Below are positions 1 through 7,311 of a DNA stretch of 10,326 nt, one piece after another. Under the pieces are notes generated by a model. The model did not search any database, was not told the origin of the DNA, and saw nothing but the letters and a program-made list of their open reading frames with translations. A program made the translations under genes and the position numbers. Origin of the DNA: an uncultured bacterium (GTDB lineage: Bacteria; Patescibacteriota; Minisyncoccia; Phycocordibacterales; UBA9973); the NCBI GenBank assembly GCA_937895685.1, contig CALBMC010000086.1, forward strand, positions 1 through 10,326, in the 5' to 3' direction. Within the stretch, counting starts at the first letter, position 1; each line of letters starts with the position of its first letter.

Positions 1-1859
1 GAGAAAACCGCTTTTTCGTGGCTCTTTTCCATTCCTTCTGTAATGTCTTGAATCTTCTTTTCAATTGTTTTTGGCGTAATGTTATTTTTCTTGTTGTAAT
101 CAAGCTGAATTTTTCTTCTTCTTTCTGTTTCTCCTATTGCTCTCTCCATTGAACCAGTTATGTGGTCAGCATAAAGAATAACTCGTCCATTTATGTTTCT
201 AGCAGCACGCCCAATTGTTTGAATAAGGGAAACTTCACTTCGAAGAAATCCTTCTTTGTCCGCGTCCAAAATTCCAATCAAAGAAACCTCTGGAAGATCC
301 AATCCCTCTCGAAGTAAGTTGACCCCAACCAAACAATCAAACTCCCCTTTTCGGAGTCTCGTTAGAATTCTTATTCGATCAAGTGTTTCAACATCGCTAT
401 GAAGATACTCACTTTTTATTCCCTTGTCTTTCAAATAAGCCGATAGCTCTTCTGCCATTTTCTTGGTTAGAGTGGTTGCCAGAACCCTTCCTCCTTTTTT
501 AATTTCAGAAACAGCTTCATCTATAAAATCTTGAACTTGCCCGCCATATTTTTGTTTTTCCAAAATTGGTCGAATCAAAACAACCGGGTCAATAAGACCT
601 GTAGGACGAATAATTTGTTCAACTACTTGCGCGGAATTTTCTTTTTCGAAAGTTGCTGGAGTTGCAGAAGTAAATATCACCTGACCTACTCGTTCTTTAA
701 ATTCCTCAAAACGAAGAGGACGATTGTCTTTTGCAGAAGGTAAACGAAAACCAAACTCTACTAGATTGTTTTTTCGACTTGCATCTCCAGCATACATTCC
801 ACCAAGTTGAGGAATGGTAACGTGAGACTCATCAATCACAGTCAGGAATTCTGGAGATCCGTCCTTTGTGTGAGGAAAGTAAGACAGAAGAGTATCTGGT
901 GGTTCCCCTACAGTTTTCCCAGATAAATGTCGAGAATAGTTTTCTATTCCAGAACAATATCCAACCTCACGAATCATCGCCAAATCATAATTTGTTCTTC
1001 TTTTTAATCTTTCTGCTTCCAATAACTTTCCTTCTTTTTCAAACTTTTTTAATTGTTGTTTCAATTCTTCTTTGATGGCTTTTACCGCATTATCTTTTGC
1101 CTCCCCAGGAGTAATGAAATGTTTTGCCGGAAAAAGAAAAATATCTTTTTCTTCACTAATTATCGTAGAAGAAACCGGATCAACTTTTCTTATACTTTCA
1201 ACAATACCGCCTGTTATTGTAATTGAAAGCATAAAATTTTCAGAAACGGGCATTATTTCAACTTTATTTCCAATTGATCTAAATTGTCCGGGTGACAGAT
1301 CAGCATTTGTTCTCTCAAAGTGTATTTTAATTAGTTTCTGCATCAAAACAGTTCTTTCAACTTTATCTTCAACTGAAACTCTCAAATTTACTTTTTGATA
1401 CTCATCAGGATTTCCAAGACCATAAATACAAGAAACCGAAGCCACAATTATTACATCTTTGCGAGTAAGAAGAGACTGAGTTGTAGCGTGTCGAAGTCGG
1501 TCTATTTCTTTGTTTATTTGAGCGTCTTTTTCAATATAAGTATCGCTAGTTGGAAGATATGCTTCTGGTTGATAGAAGTCATAGTAAGAAACGAAATAAT
1601 GCACGGCATGATCAGGAAAAAACTCCTTAAACTCACTGGCAAGCTGAGCGGCTAGAGTTTTGTTGTGGGCGATAACCAAAGTTGGTTTATTGTGTTCTGC
1701 AATAACATTAGCAATAGTGAAAGTTTTACCCGTTCCAGTAGCACCAAGAAGGGTCTGAAATCTGTGACCCTTGTCTAATCCCTTCACAAGCTCTTTTATG
1801 GCCTTCGGCTGGTCTCCAGCAGGTTTGAAGTTTCCTTTGATTTTGAAAATTTTGGACAT
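1..1859 (-). CDS. uvrB: Excinuclease ABC subunit B (UvrB), C-terminal end cut by window edge
   Basis: UvrB is the damage-verifying helicase-like subunit of nucleotide excision repair. It is loaded onto DNA by UvrA and recruits UvrC for incision. The frame is open for 619 residues from the ATG at 1857-1859 to the left edge, against about 660-675 in the family, so the C-terminal UVR (UvrC-binding) domain is mostly outside the window. Visible motifs: Walker A GATGTGKT (39-46), the beta-hairpin region starting YYDFYQPEAY (92-101) that clamps the DNA strand, the DESH box (343-346), the SAT motif (398-400), GVNLLREGLDLPEV (512-525) and the arginine-finger motif QTIGRAARN (547-555). Nothing is missing from the helicase core. 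No Shine-Dalgarno site precedes the ATG; a weak extended -10 lies just upstream. It follows the 223-residue gene but is separated from it by a terminator, so it is probably its own transcription unit. Identification is secure. Confidence 0.97.
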   Translation of the reverse strand, partial: MSKIFKIKGNFKPAGDQPKAIKELVKGLDKGHRFQTLLGATGTGKTFTIANVIAEHNKPTLVIAHNKTLAAQLASEFKEFFPDHAVHYFVSYYDFYQPEAYLPTSDTYIEKDAQINKEIDRLRHATTQSLLTRKDVIIVASVSCIYGLGNPDEYQKVNLRVSVEDKVERTVLMQKLIKIHFERTNADLSPGQFRSIGNKVEIMPVSENFMLSITITGGIVESIRKVDPVSSTIISEEKDIFLFPAKHFITPGEAKDNAVKAIKEELKQQLKKFEKEGKLLEAERLKRRTNYDLAMIREVGYCSGIENYSRHLSGKTVGEPPDTLLSYFPHTKDGSPEFLTVIDESHVTIPQLGGMYAGDASRKNNLVEFGFRLPSAKDNRPLRFEEFKERVGQVIFTSATPATFEKENSAQVVEQIIRPTGLIDPVVLIRPILEKQKYGGQVQDFIDEAVSEIKKGGRVLATTLTKKMAEELSAYLKDKGIKSEYLHSDVETLDRIRILTRLRKGEFDCLVGVNLLREGLDLPEVSLIGILDADKEGFLRSEVSLIQTIGRAARNINGRVILYADHITGSMERAIGETERRRKIQLDYNKKNNITPKTIEKKIQDITEGMEKSHEKAVF

Positions 1860-1870
1860 TTTATAAATGA

Positions 1871-1898
1871 ACTTTAACAGAATAAGAGGAAATAAAAA
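1871..1898 (-). promoter_or_regulatory. Possible uvrB promoter (extended -10, weak -35)
   Basis: On the minus strand the sequence TGT-TAAAGT (-10 at 1871-1876, TGT at 1877-1879) lies 11 nt before the uvrB ATG. The hexamer 16 bp further up, TTTTTA (1893-1898), is a poor -35 and falls in the T tract of the upstream terminator. The same TGTTAAAGTT string occurs in front of the 223-residue gene, which gives it some weight. If used, the 5' leader would be only about 5 nt. Confidence 0.3.
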
Positions 1899-1916
1899 AG
1901 CCCCATTAAAGGGGTT
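1894..1916 (-). terminator. Intrinsic terminator after the 223-residue gene
   Basis: On the minus strand CCCC (1914-1911), a six-base loop and GGGG (1904-1901) are followed by C and a run of six T (1899-1894). The stem begins immediately after the TAA stop of the upstream gene (1917-1915). The stem is short (4 GC pairs), so strength is uncertain. The plus strand lacks a T tract, which fixes the direction. Confidence 0.6.
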
Positions 1917-2586
1917 ATAAATTTGTAAGCAATTGAACACAATGCGAAAACCTTTCAGTTTTCATAATGGGCTCGCTTAACTCAAGGAAGGACTCAAACG
2001 TCTCAGAAAATCCAATAGGAAGATTTTCCAAATCCCGATAGTGTCTATAGCCATAAACGGTACCCGGAAAAGGTTTTTGGTTCTTTAAAAAGAGTAGCTC
2101 CAGCATTTCTCCCACCTTAGATATTATTATAATAGTGGAAAGGTTTCCGTTATTTTCCTTACAGGATTCAGTCGCAATTACTGCTTTTCGAAAAGATTTT
2201 TGAATTTCCTCAATTCTGCTTTTCCCAGGCTCAAAACTGGAAATATACATCTTGGCAGTTTTTTGTATATCTGAAAAAAGACCTTCCTCATCAACGGCAA
2301 TCTTCATTATTGAAAGTTCAAAAAGAAGAACGGGATCATCTTTCATTCGCTGATCGAAAAAAAGTCGATTTCTAGTGATCAGTTGTAAATACCATCCCTC
2401 TTCTGTCTTTTCCTGATCCCCAACAATCTCCATATTGTCTGAGATGAAAAAAGCTTTTATGGTTTTTGACTCATTGTCCTTTATAAAAGCTGATCCGAGC
2501 CAGCCTTCCGCGTAAATTTTTTGTGAAAAATAATCCAAAAAAATTTTTTCGCCCACTTCGGGCGCAATCAGTGTTGCTGTATTCAT
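1915..2586 (-). CDS. Unassigned 223-residue protein, possibly a degenerate nucleotidyltransferase-fold protein with C-terminal helical domain
   Basis: No confident family match. Seen: no signal peptide or membrane segment, and a mixed alpha/beta composition. Inferred from overall pattern: the order of elements recalls nucleotidyltransferases with a helical substrate-binding/HEPN-like C-terminus. These are a GS at 31-32, a beta strand KAFFIS at 44-49 where the catalytic strand with the D-x-D motif would sit, GWYLQLI (64-70) like the third strand, DEEGLFSDIQKTAKMY (99-114) like the common 'D..G.....' linker, and a helical half with LELLFLKNQKPFPG (162-175), like the usual 'alN..yp' segment. The two catalytic Asp appear replaced (T42-I43-K44), so enzymatic activity is doubtful. 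The ATG at 2584-2586 is chosen because it follows a promoter and palindrome. The gene has its own promoter 43 nt behind tgt and ends in its own terminator. It could equally be an unrelated fold. Confidence 0.82.
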   Translation of the reverse strand: MNTATLIAPEVGEKIFLDYFSQKIYAEGWLGSAFIKDNESKTIKAFFISDNMEIVGDQEKTEEGWYLQLITRNRLFFDQRMKDDPVLLFELSIMKIAVDEEGLFSDIQKTAKMYISSFEPGKSRIEEIQKSFRKAVIATESCKENNGNLSTIIIISKVGEMLELLFLKNQKPFPGTVYGYRHYRDLENLPIGFSETFESFLELSEPIMKTERFSHCVQLLTNL

Positions 2587-2592
2587 TTGTGA

Positions 2593-2609
2593 AAAGTTTT
2601 CTAAACTTT
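2593..2609. repeat. 17-bp perfect inverted repeat at the promoter/start of the 223-residue gene
   Basis: AAAGTTT-TCT-AAACTTT reads as a perfect 7+7 bp inverted repeat with a 3-base centre. It ends 6 nt before the ATG at 2586 and overlaps the -10 hexamer and the expected transcription start. That position suits a repressor operator. In RNA it would be only a weak AT hairpin. Chance occurrence in AT-rich DNA cannot be excluded. Confidence 0.35.
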
Positions 2610-2632
2610 AACACAAAAAGATGAAAAATCAA
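2605..2632 (-). promoter_or_regulatory. Probable promoter of the 223-residue gene
   Basis: Minus-strand -35 TTGATT (2632-2627), a 16-bp spacer ending in TGT, then -10 TAAAGT (2610-2605). The -35 overlaps the TGA stop of tgt. The predicted start near 2598 gives a leader of about 11 nt. The layout (16-bp spacer plus TGn) matches the promoters of rpsB and of the small basic gene. Confidence 0.45.
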
Positions 2633-3849
2633 TCTTTTGAAAAATCTTTTTTAAACTGATCAGCAAATTGATCAAAATTATCATTTAGAATCGCTTCTCT
2701 CGCCTCCTCTGTCAAACGAATAACGAATCGTAGATTATGAATTGAAGCGAGCGTTGAGGCTAGGATTTCCTTTGATCTAAAGAGGTGTGCCAAATAACCA
2801 CGGGTAAAGTTCTTGCAGGTATAACAATCACAAGTCTCATCAACTTTGTCTTTACTCTCTTTATGAATTGCATTCAAAATATTTATTTCTCCTTCTCTTG
2901 TATAAAGACTTCCATTTCTTGCCTTCCTTGTTGGAGAAACACAATCAAAAGTGTCACAACCAGCTCTTATTCCGTCTAAAATATCAAGAGGCTCTCCAAT
3001 ACCAAGCAAGTGTCTTGGTTTATTTTCTGGAAGAATTTCATTAACCCAACCAACAGCCGAACCAATGTCTTCCTTATCAAAACTTCCGCCAACTCCATAT
3101 CCATCGAAATCCATAGAGCCAAGCTCTCTTGCGCTCTCTTCTCTTAATTCTTTAAACCTTCCACCTTGCACAACGGCAAAAATAGAACGAGGATATTGAC
3201 CAGGCTCCTTTTCAAAATCTTTTCTTAATTTATTAACTTCATCCAAACTTCTTTTTGCCCAGCGATGAGTTCTGTCCATTGCACTTTTCTGATATTCAAA
3301 ATCCGCCACCGGACTAGTACACTCATCAAAGGCAAAGAAAATATCCGCTCCCAAGTTCCATTGAATGTTCATAGAAATTTCTGGAGTAAAACGATGGTGA
3401 CTTCCATCTTTATAAGACTTGAAATCAACTCCCTCTTCATCAATCTTCGCAAGCGGAACATCAAGCCCAGGTTCTGGTTCTACTTCTTCCAAGTATTCAC
3501 CTTTTGCAATCTTTGAAATCTTTTTTCCAAAAGCAACACCTAAAGAAAAAACTTGAAACCCCCCTGAGTCTGTAAATGTTGGACCATCATATCCCATAAA
3601 CTCTCCTAATCCTCCAAATTTTTTTACAATTTTATCCCCTGGCTCAAGATACAAGTGATAAGTGTTAGCCAAAACTGCCTGAGCCGAAAGATCTTCTTTT
3701 ATTTCTTTTGGAGTAAGACTTTTTACTGTCGCCTTAGTTCCAACTGGAATAAAAGCTGGAGTCAAAATATCTCCATGTGCAGTCGAAATTTTCCCCACAC
3801 GTGAAAGACCTGGACCCTTTTTTTCTATTTTAAAAAATTCACTATTCAT
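2629..3849 (-). CDS. tgt: tRNA-guanine transglycosylase (queuine/preQ1 tRNA-ribosyltransferase)
   Basis: Tgt exchanges G34 in GUN-anticodon tRNAs (Asp, Asn, His, Tyr) for preQ1 or queuine. Motifs seen: ANTYHL (61-66), TDSGGFQVFSL with the acid/base Asp94, FDECTSP (174-180), the VVQGG loop (226-230), LLGIGEP (281-287), FDCVSPTRKARNG with nucleophile Asp302, and the zinc site C340-x-C342-x2-C345 with His371. All key residues are present. The protein has 406 residues against about 375 usually. The excess is explained largely by a segment at about 104-137, between the DSGG strand and EEGV, that is roughly 27 residues longer than normal and acidic in its centre. The ATG lies 5 nt after the mreC stop (TAATTTTTATG), with no ribosome-binding motif. 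Last gene of the proS-mreB-mreC-tgt operon; no terminator follows. No other queuosine-pathway gene is visible here. Confidence 0.97.
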   Translation of the reverse strand: MNSEFFKIEKKGPGLSRVGKISTAHGDILTPAFIPVGTKATVKSLTPKEIKEDLSAQAVLANTYHLYLEPGDKIVKKFGGLGEFMGYDGPTFTDSGGFQVFSLGVAFGKKISKIAKGEYLEEVEPEPGLDVPLAKIDEEGVDFKSYKDGSHHRFTPEISMNIQWNLGADIFFAFDECTSPVADFEYQKSAMDRTHRWAKRSLDEVNKLRKDFEKEPGQYPRSIFAVVQGGRFKELREESARELGSMDFDGYGVGGSFDKEDIGSAVGWVNEILPENKPRHLLGIGEPLDILDGIRAGCDTFDCVSPTRKARNGSLYTREGEINILNAIHKESKDKVDETCDCYTCKNFTRGYLAHLFRSKEILASTLASIHNLRFVIRLTEEAREAILNDNFDQFADQFKKDFSKD

Positions 3850-3854
3850 AAAAA

Positions 3855-4607
3855 TTATTTTTTGATTGTAACAAAACGCAAAGATTCGATGTTTACGATT
3901 GGTTTGGCATAGATTGTTTGAGTTGGATCTCTTGGGTCAAAAGAAATATGAACCACTTCTGCAATTGGATAAAGTTCATCACTTGCTTTAAATATTTTCA
4001 TTCCAGGGTATGCAGTAACCGCTCTACCAGCTTCAATTAAAAATCCGTTGTTTCCTTTTCCTTCAAGACTTATAGGAGTTCCATCCTCAAGTTTTGCTTC
4101 AAAAACTGAAGAAGGCGAAGTATACAAAGTAACTTCAGAGGTACTCTTATCAACGAAAGAAACTCTTCCTATTGGTGAATAACCAACAAAAACTTCTTCG
4201 TTAACAAGAACTCCGTCCTCTTCTCCGACAGAGACAATTATAGAACCAAAAGGACTAGCACCGCTTCTTGTTAAAACTTCAGCGGAAATTCCGAAAACAG
4301 AATCTTCTTTATATTTTTTCAAATCTAATTCCTCTTCTAAGACAGCCACCTTGGATTTCAACAATTCATTTTCTGATTTTATAGATTGATTCTCATTAAA
4401 CAAATCTTTTTTTGCGTCAAAGAATACTCCAATATTTTGTAAACTTGTTCTTAAACTATTTCCTATATGTGAAAAAAGTGGAATAGCTCTAAAAATCGGA
4501 ACTCGAAGAGCTGAGAGAATAATTATTACAATGAAAAATAAAATAACCTTATAGAAAATAGAATTTCTATTTCTTTGTTTTCCAAAGCTAATAATTGTCC
4601 TTGCCAT
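3855..4607 (-). CDS. mreC: Rod shape-determining protein MreC
   Basis: MreC is the inner-membrane anchored scaffold that links the MreB filament to the elongation-specific cell wall machinery. Seen in 250 residues: a basic N-terminus (QRNRN, 11-15), one membrane segment at about 19-39, a helical, coiled-coil-like stretch with charged heptads at about 66-100, then the beta-rich C-terminal domain (about 105-245). This domain carries typical MreC features such as SPIGRVSFVD (144-153) and the AYPGMKIF...LYPIAEVVHI region (199-221). Its ATG overlaps the 3' end of mreB by 20 nt in another frame, which suggests translational coupling, and it lies 5 nt before tgt. No mreD, rodA or penicillin-binding-protein gene follows as in many rod-shaped bacteria; those partners must be elsewhere or absent. 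Assignment is firm from motifs plus position behind mreB. Confidence 0.93.
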   Translation of the reverse strand: MARTIISFGKQRNRNSIFYKVILFFIVIIILSALRVPIFRAIPLFSHIGNSLRTSLQNIGVFFDAKKDLFNENQSIKSENELLKSKVAVLEEELDLKKYKEDSVFGISAEVLTRSGASPFGSIIVSVGEEDGVLVNEEVFVGYSPIGRVSFVDKSTSEVTLYTSPSSVFEAKLEDGTPISLEGKGNNGFLIEAGRAVTAYPGMKIFKASDELYPIAEVVHISFDPRDPTQTIYAKPIVNIESLRFVTIKK

Positions 4608-5634
4608 CTTCTGTGAAAACTAAAACTTCCCTATAATTTTCAACATCATCAAGAATTATTCCAGTTCCTCTAGCTACAGCAGTAAGAGGATCTTCAGCAA
4701 CAAAAACTGGAACCTTCATTATTTCAGAAAGTAATGAGTCTATTCCTCTAAGAAGAGCTCCTCCTCCAACCAAAACTATTCCCCTCTTCATAACGTCAGA
4801 CAAAATTTCTGGAGGAGTTGTTTCAATCACTTCTTTTATTCCTTCAATTAGATTTGTTATAGATGGAGCAATCGCCTCTTTTATGTCAGCGTCTGTTATT
4901 AGAACTTCCCGAGGAAGACCACTAATCAAATCTCTTCCTCTAACTGGTAATTCTGAAGCTTCATTTTCAACAACAGTAGCCAGGGCAAGCTTTACAGCTT
5001 CAGCTGTTTTTTCTCCAATCAAAAGTTTAAATTCTTCTTTGAGATAAGAAATTATATCTGAGTTCAATTTATCACCAGCAATTTTCAGACTCTTTGAGCG
5101 AACTATTCCTCCTAAAGATATAACAGCAATGTCAGTTGTCCCTCCTCCAATGTCTATAACCATAGATCCAACTGGTTCTTTGATTGGCATTCTAATTCCA
5201 ATAGCAGAAGCCATTGGTTCTTCAACAATATAAACTTCTCTTGCACCTGCGCTCCTTGCAGCATCATAAACAGCTCTAGTCTCTACGTTTGTTATTCCAG
5301 TTGGCACACCTACGACAACTCTTGGACGAAGTAATTTTTTTGAAATTTTTTCTGCTTTGTTGATTAGATAAGTAAGCATTTCTTCTGTTACTTCGAAATC
5401 AGAAATAACTCCATCAACAATTGGTCGAACAGCTTTTATGTGACCTGGAGTTCTTCCAAGCATTTCTCTTGCTTCGGTTCCTACTGCCACGATCTGATCA
5501 GTCTTTGTGTTTACTGCTACAACAGAAGGCTCGTTGATAACAATTCCATGACCCTTCAAATAAACGAGTGTGTTAGCAGTTCCAAGATCAATACCAATAT
5601 CATTTGAAAATCTGTTTATAAATTTCTTGAACAT
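4588..5634 (-). CDS. mreB: Actin-like rod shape-determining protein MreB
   Basis: MreB is the bacterial actin homologue that polymerises under the membrane and directs lateral wall synthesis. Its 348 residues match the family length. Seen: phosphate-1 motif IGIDLGTANTLVY (13-25), VVGVPTGIT (107-115), the connect region with YIVEEPMASAIG (135-146) including the likely catalytic Glu, phosphate-2 motif VIDIGGGTTDIAV (159-171) and the adenosine motif VLVGGGALLRGID (287-299). The N-terminus starts MFKKFINRFS, basic and hydrophobic, compatible with a short membrane-binding amphipathic helix. The ATG lies 6 nt after the proS stop within TAATTTTTTATG, without a Shine-Dalgarno motif, and the 3' end overlaps mreC. 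Transcription is probably from the proS promoter. Secure. Confidence 0.98.
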   Translation of the reverse strand: MFKKFINRFSNDIGIDLGTANTLVYLKGHGIVINEPSVVAVNTKTDQIVAVGTEAREMLGRTPGHIKAVRPIVDGVISDFEVTEEMLTYLINKAEKISKKLLRPRVVVGVPTGITNVETRAVYDAARSAGAREVYIVEEPMASAIGIRMPIKEPVGSMVIDIGGGTTDIAVISLGGIVRSKSLKIAGDKLNSDIISYLKEEFKLLIGEKTAEAVKLALATVVENEASELPVRGRDLISGLPREVLITDADIKEAIAPSITNLIEGIKEVIETTPPEILSDVMKRGIVLVGGGALLRGIDSLLSEIMKVPVFVAEDPLTAVARGTGIILDDVENYREVLVFTEDGKDNY

Positions 5635-5640
5635 AAAAAA

Positions 5641-7101
5641 TTAGTAAGCTTTCGCAAAAATTACTCTACCGGATGAAGGGTTTCCTGTCTTAATACAAAC
5701 TCCTGTTTCTTCCTCTCTGTTAAATGCAATACATCTTATTGTCGCACCTATTTCTTCTTTTATTTTGTTTTCTGTCTCAGAAGTTCCATCCCAGTGTGCC
5801 AAAACAAAATTACCGTCTTCAATTTCTTTGGCGAAATCATCCCAAGAATCAACTATTTTTGTTTTTTCTTTTTGGAATTCTAATGCGCGATTAAAAAGAT
5901 CTGTTTGAATTGTATTAAGAAGAACTGGAATTTCTGTAGATATATTTTTTATCAAAATATCAGACTTCTCTCCCGTGTCTCTACGAACAACAACAATCTT
6001 TTCAGCCAATAGATCTTTTGGTCCAATTTCAATTCGAAGTGGTACACCTTTTCTTTCCCATTCATAAAACTTTTCACCCGGTCTAAGATCTCGCTGATCT
6101 ATTTTAGAACCATAACCAATCTGTTCAATTATATTTTTAATTTTTTGAGATTCTTCTATAGTTTTTTCATCTTCCCCTTTCCCTAAAAGAATTGGAATAA
6201 TAACAACGGCAGTTTGAGCCATCTTAGGTGGTAGAACCAATCCCTTGTCGTCACTGTGGGTCATTATAAGTCCTCCAATTGAACGAGTTGAAAGTCCCCA
6301 GCTAGTTTGCCAACCAAACTTTAATTCGTTGTTTTCATCCAAGTATTTAATATCAAAAGCCTTGGCAAAATGATCTCCAAGGTTATGAGAAGTTGCAAAC
6401 TGCAAAGCCTTTCCATCTTGCATCATTGCTTCACAAGAATAAGTTTTTAAGGCTCCGGCAAATTTTTCAGATTCTGTTTTTTGACCAAGTATAACTGGAA
6501 TTGCCATATAGTTCTCAGAAAAATCTCTATAAACTTCTAGCATCATTTTAGCCCTATCATCAGCATCTTTTTCATCTTTGTGAACAGTGTGTCCTTCTTG
6601 CCACAAAAACTCTGTAGTTCTAAGAAATAGTCTTGTTCTCATTTCCCACCTAACCACATTGGCCCACTGGTTTATAAGAAGTGGCAAATCTCGATAAGAG
6701 TGTACCCAACCAGAAAAAACTTCATACATTATTGTTTCTGAAGTTGGTCTAATTACAAGAGGCTCTTCAAGTTCTTTACCTCCGGCGTGAGTTACAACAG
6801 CAACCTCAGGAGCAAAACCTTCTACATGATCCGCTTCTTTTTTTAATAACCTTTCTGGAATAAGTAATGGGAAGTAAGCATTCTCAACTCCAGTTTGTTT
6901 AAATTTTTCATCCAAAACTTTTTGGATTCTTTCCCAAATTGCATAACCATATGGTTTTATAACCATTGAACCCTTAGCTGGACCATACTCTGCAAGCTCA
7001 GAAGCTTTTATGATATCCAGATACCACTCGGAATAATCTTCACTTCTAGGAGTTATATAAAAGGAGTCCCCGCCCTTTTCTTGGCTATTAGTTTTAGACA
7101 T
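5641..7101 (-). CDS. proS: Prolyl-tRNA synthetase, archaeal/eukaryotic-like type 3
   Basis: Charges tRNA-Pro with proline in the cytoplasm. The 486 residues match the compact type 3 ProRS (about 480), which lacks the large editing insertion of the E. coli type. Seen: class II motif 1 region GSMVIKPYGYAIWERIQ (44-60), RPTSETIMYE (118-127), motif 2 RWEMRTRLFLRTTEFLWQEGH (151-171), motif 3 region GLSTRSIGGLIMTHSDDKG (269-287), the anticodon-binding domain at about 295-400, and the C-terminal domain ending in the characteristic aromatic AKAY (483-486). Only two Cys (457 and 469) are left in the C-terminal domain where some relatives bind zinc with four, so metal binding is doubtful. The ATG at 7099-7101 sits only a few nt from the predicted transcription start. 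First gene of the proS-mreB-mreC-tgt unit, divergent from rpsB. Confidence 0.97.
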   Translation of the reverse strand: MSKTNSQEKGGDSFYITPRSEDYSEWYLDIIKASELAEYGPAKGSMVIKPYGYAIWERIQKVLDEKFKQTGVENAYFPLLIPERLLKKEADHVEGFAPEVAVVTHAGGKELEEPLVIRPTSETIMYEVFSGWVHSYRDLPLLINQWANVVRWEMRTRLFLRTTEFLWQEGHTVHKDEKDADDRAKMMLEVYRDFSENYMAIPVILGQKTESEKFAGALKTYSCEAMMQDGKALQFATSHNLGDHFAKAFDIKYLDENNELKFGWQTSWGLSTRSIGGLIMTHSDDKGLVLPPKMAQTAVVIIPILLGKGEDEKTIEESQKIKNIIEQIGYGSKIDQRDLRPGEKFYEWERKGVPLRIEIGPKDLLAEKIVVVRRDTGEKSDILIKNISTEIPVLLNTIQTDLFNRALEFQKEKTKIVDSWDDFAKEIEDGNFVLAHWDGTSETENKIKEEIGATIRCIAFNREEETGVCIKTGNPSSGRVIFAKAY

Positions 7102-7111
7102 ATATAAGAAG

Positions 7112-7140
7112 ATATTATCCTAAAAACTCTCTATTTACAA
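7112..7140 (-). promoter_or_regulatory. Probable promoter of the proS-mreB-mreC-tgt operon
   Basis: Minus-strand -35 TTGTAA (7140-7135), 17-bp spacer, -10 TAATAT (7117-7112). An alternative -10, GATAAT, is offset by two bases with a 15-bp spacer. The expected start near 7105 leaves about 3-5 nt before the proS ATG, so the transcript would be leaderless or nearly so. Confidence 0.5.
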
Positions 7141-7156
7141 TCATTTAGAAACCTAC

Positions 7157-7184
7157 TTGAATTTTTCCTTATTTCTGTTATATT
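7157..7184 (+). promoter_or_regulatory. Probable rpsB-tsf promoter, extended -10
   Basis: -35 TTGAAT (7157-7162), 16-bp spacer ending in TGT (7176-7178), -10 TATATT (7179-7184, five of six consensus bases). Predicted start about 7190. It is divergent from the proS promoter, and the two -35 hexamers are 16 bp apart. Confidence 0.65.
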
Positions 7185-7211
7185 AAAGGAAGTTCCGTGG
7201 GATAAATCGGA

Positions 7212-7236
7212 ACCCTCGAAAGAGGGTATTTTATTT
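7212..7236 (+). terminator. Possible attenuator hairpin in the rpsB leader
   Basis: ACCCTC-GAAA-GAGGGT forms a 6-bp stem with a GNRA-type loop. It is followed by TATTTTATTT, U-rich but interrupted by A. It may be a partial terminator about 40 nt after the start site, or only a structural hairpin of the leader. Confidence 0.35.
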
Positions 7237-7263
7237 CACTTTTTATCTTGTCAGGAAGCTGAA

Positions 7264-7311
7264 ATGCTTATGAACGGAACAACTCTTCAGTCGTGGAGAG
7301 TTATTAATTAA
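7264..7311 (+). CDS. Possible 15-codon upstream frame in the rpsB leader
   Basis: An ATG at 7264 opens a frame of 15 codons (MLMNGTTLQSWRVIN) ending in TAA at 7309-7311. An AGGA (7253-7256) lies 7 nt before the ATG, the only properly spaced Shine-Dalgarno-like site seen in the window. The frame covers the distal CGGAAC and AACTCT/AGAGTT pairing elements, so translation would change the leader fold. It could be chance; length alone proves nothing. Confidence 0.2.
   Translation: MLMNGTTLQSWRVIN

Noticed and set aside
531..1655. Several plus-strand frames of 70-108 codons
   Set aside because: They lie fully inside uvrB on the opposite strand, have low-complexity Phe/Leu/Ser-rich products and no own signals.
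1859..1866. TATAAA just before the uvrB ATG as a -10 box
   Set aside because: It touches the start codon, so transcription would begin inside the gene. The upstream TGTTAAAGT is a better, though weak, candidate.
2629..2631. Possible TGA recoding (code 25, as in Gracilibacteria/SR1)
   Set aside because: The only TGA used is the tgt stop, at the normal C-terminal end of the family. No gene has an internal TGA, so the standard bacterial code fits.
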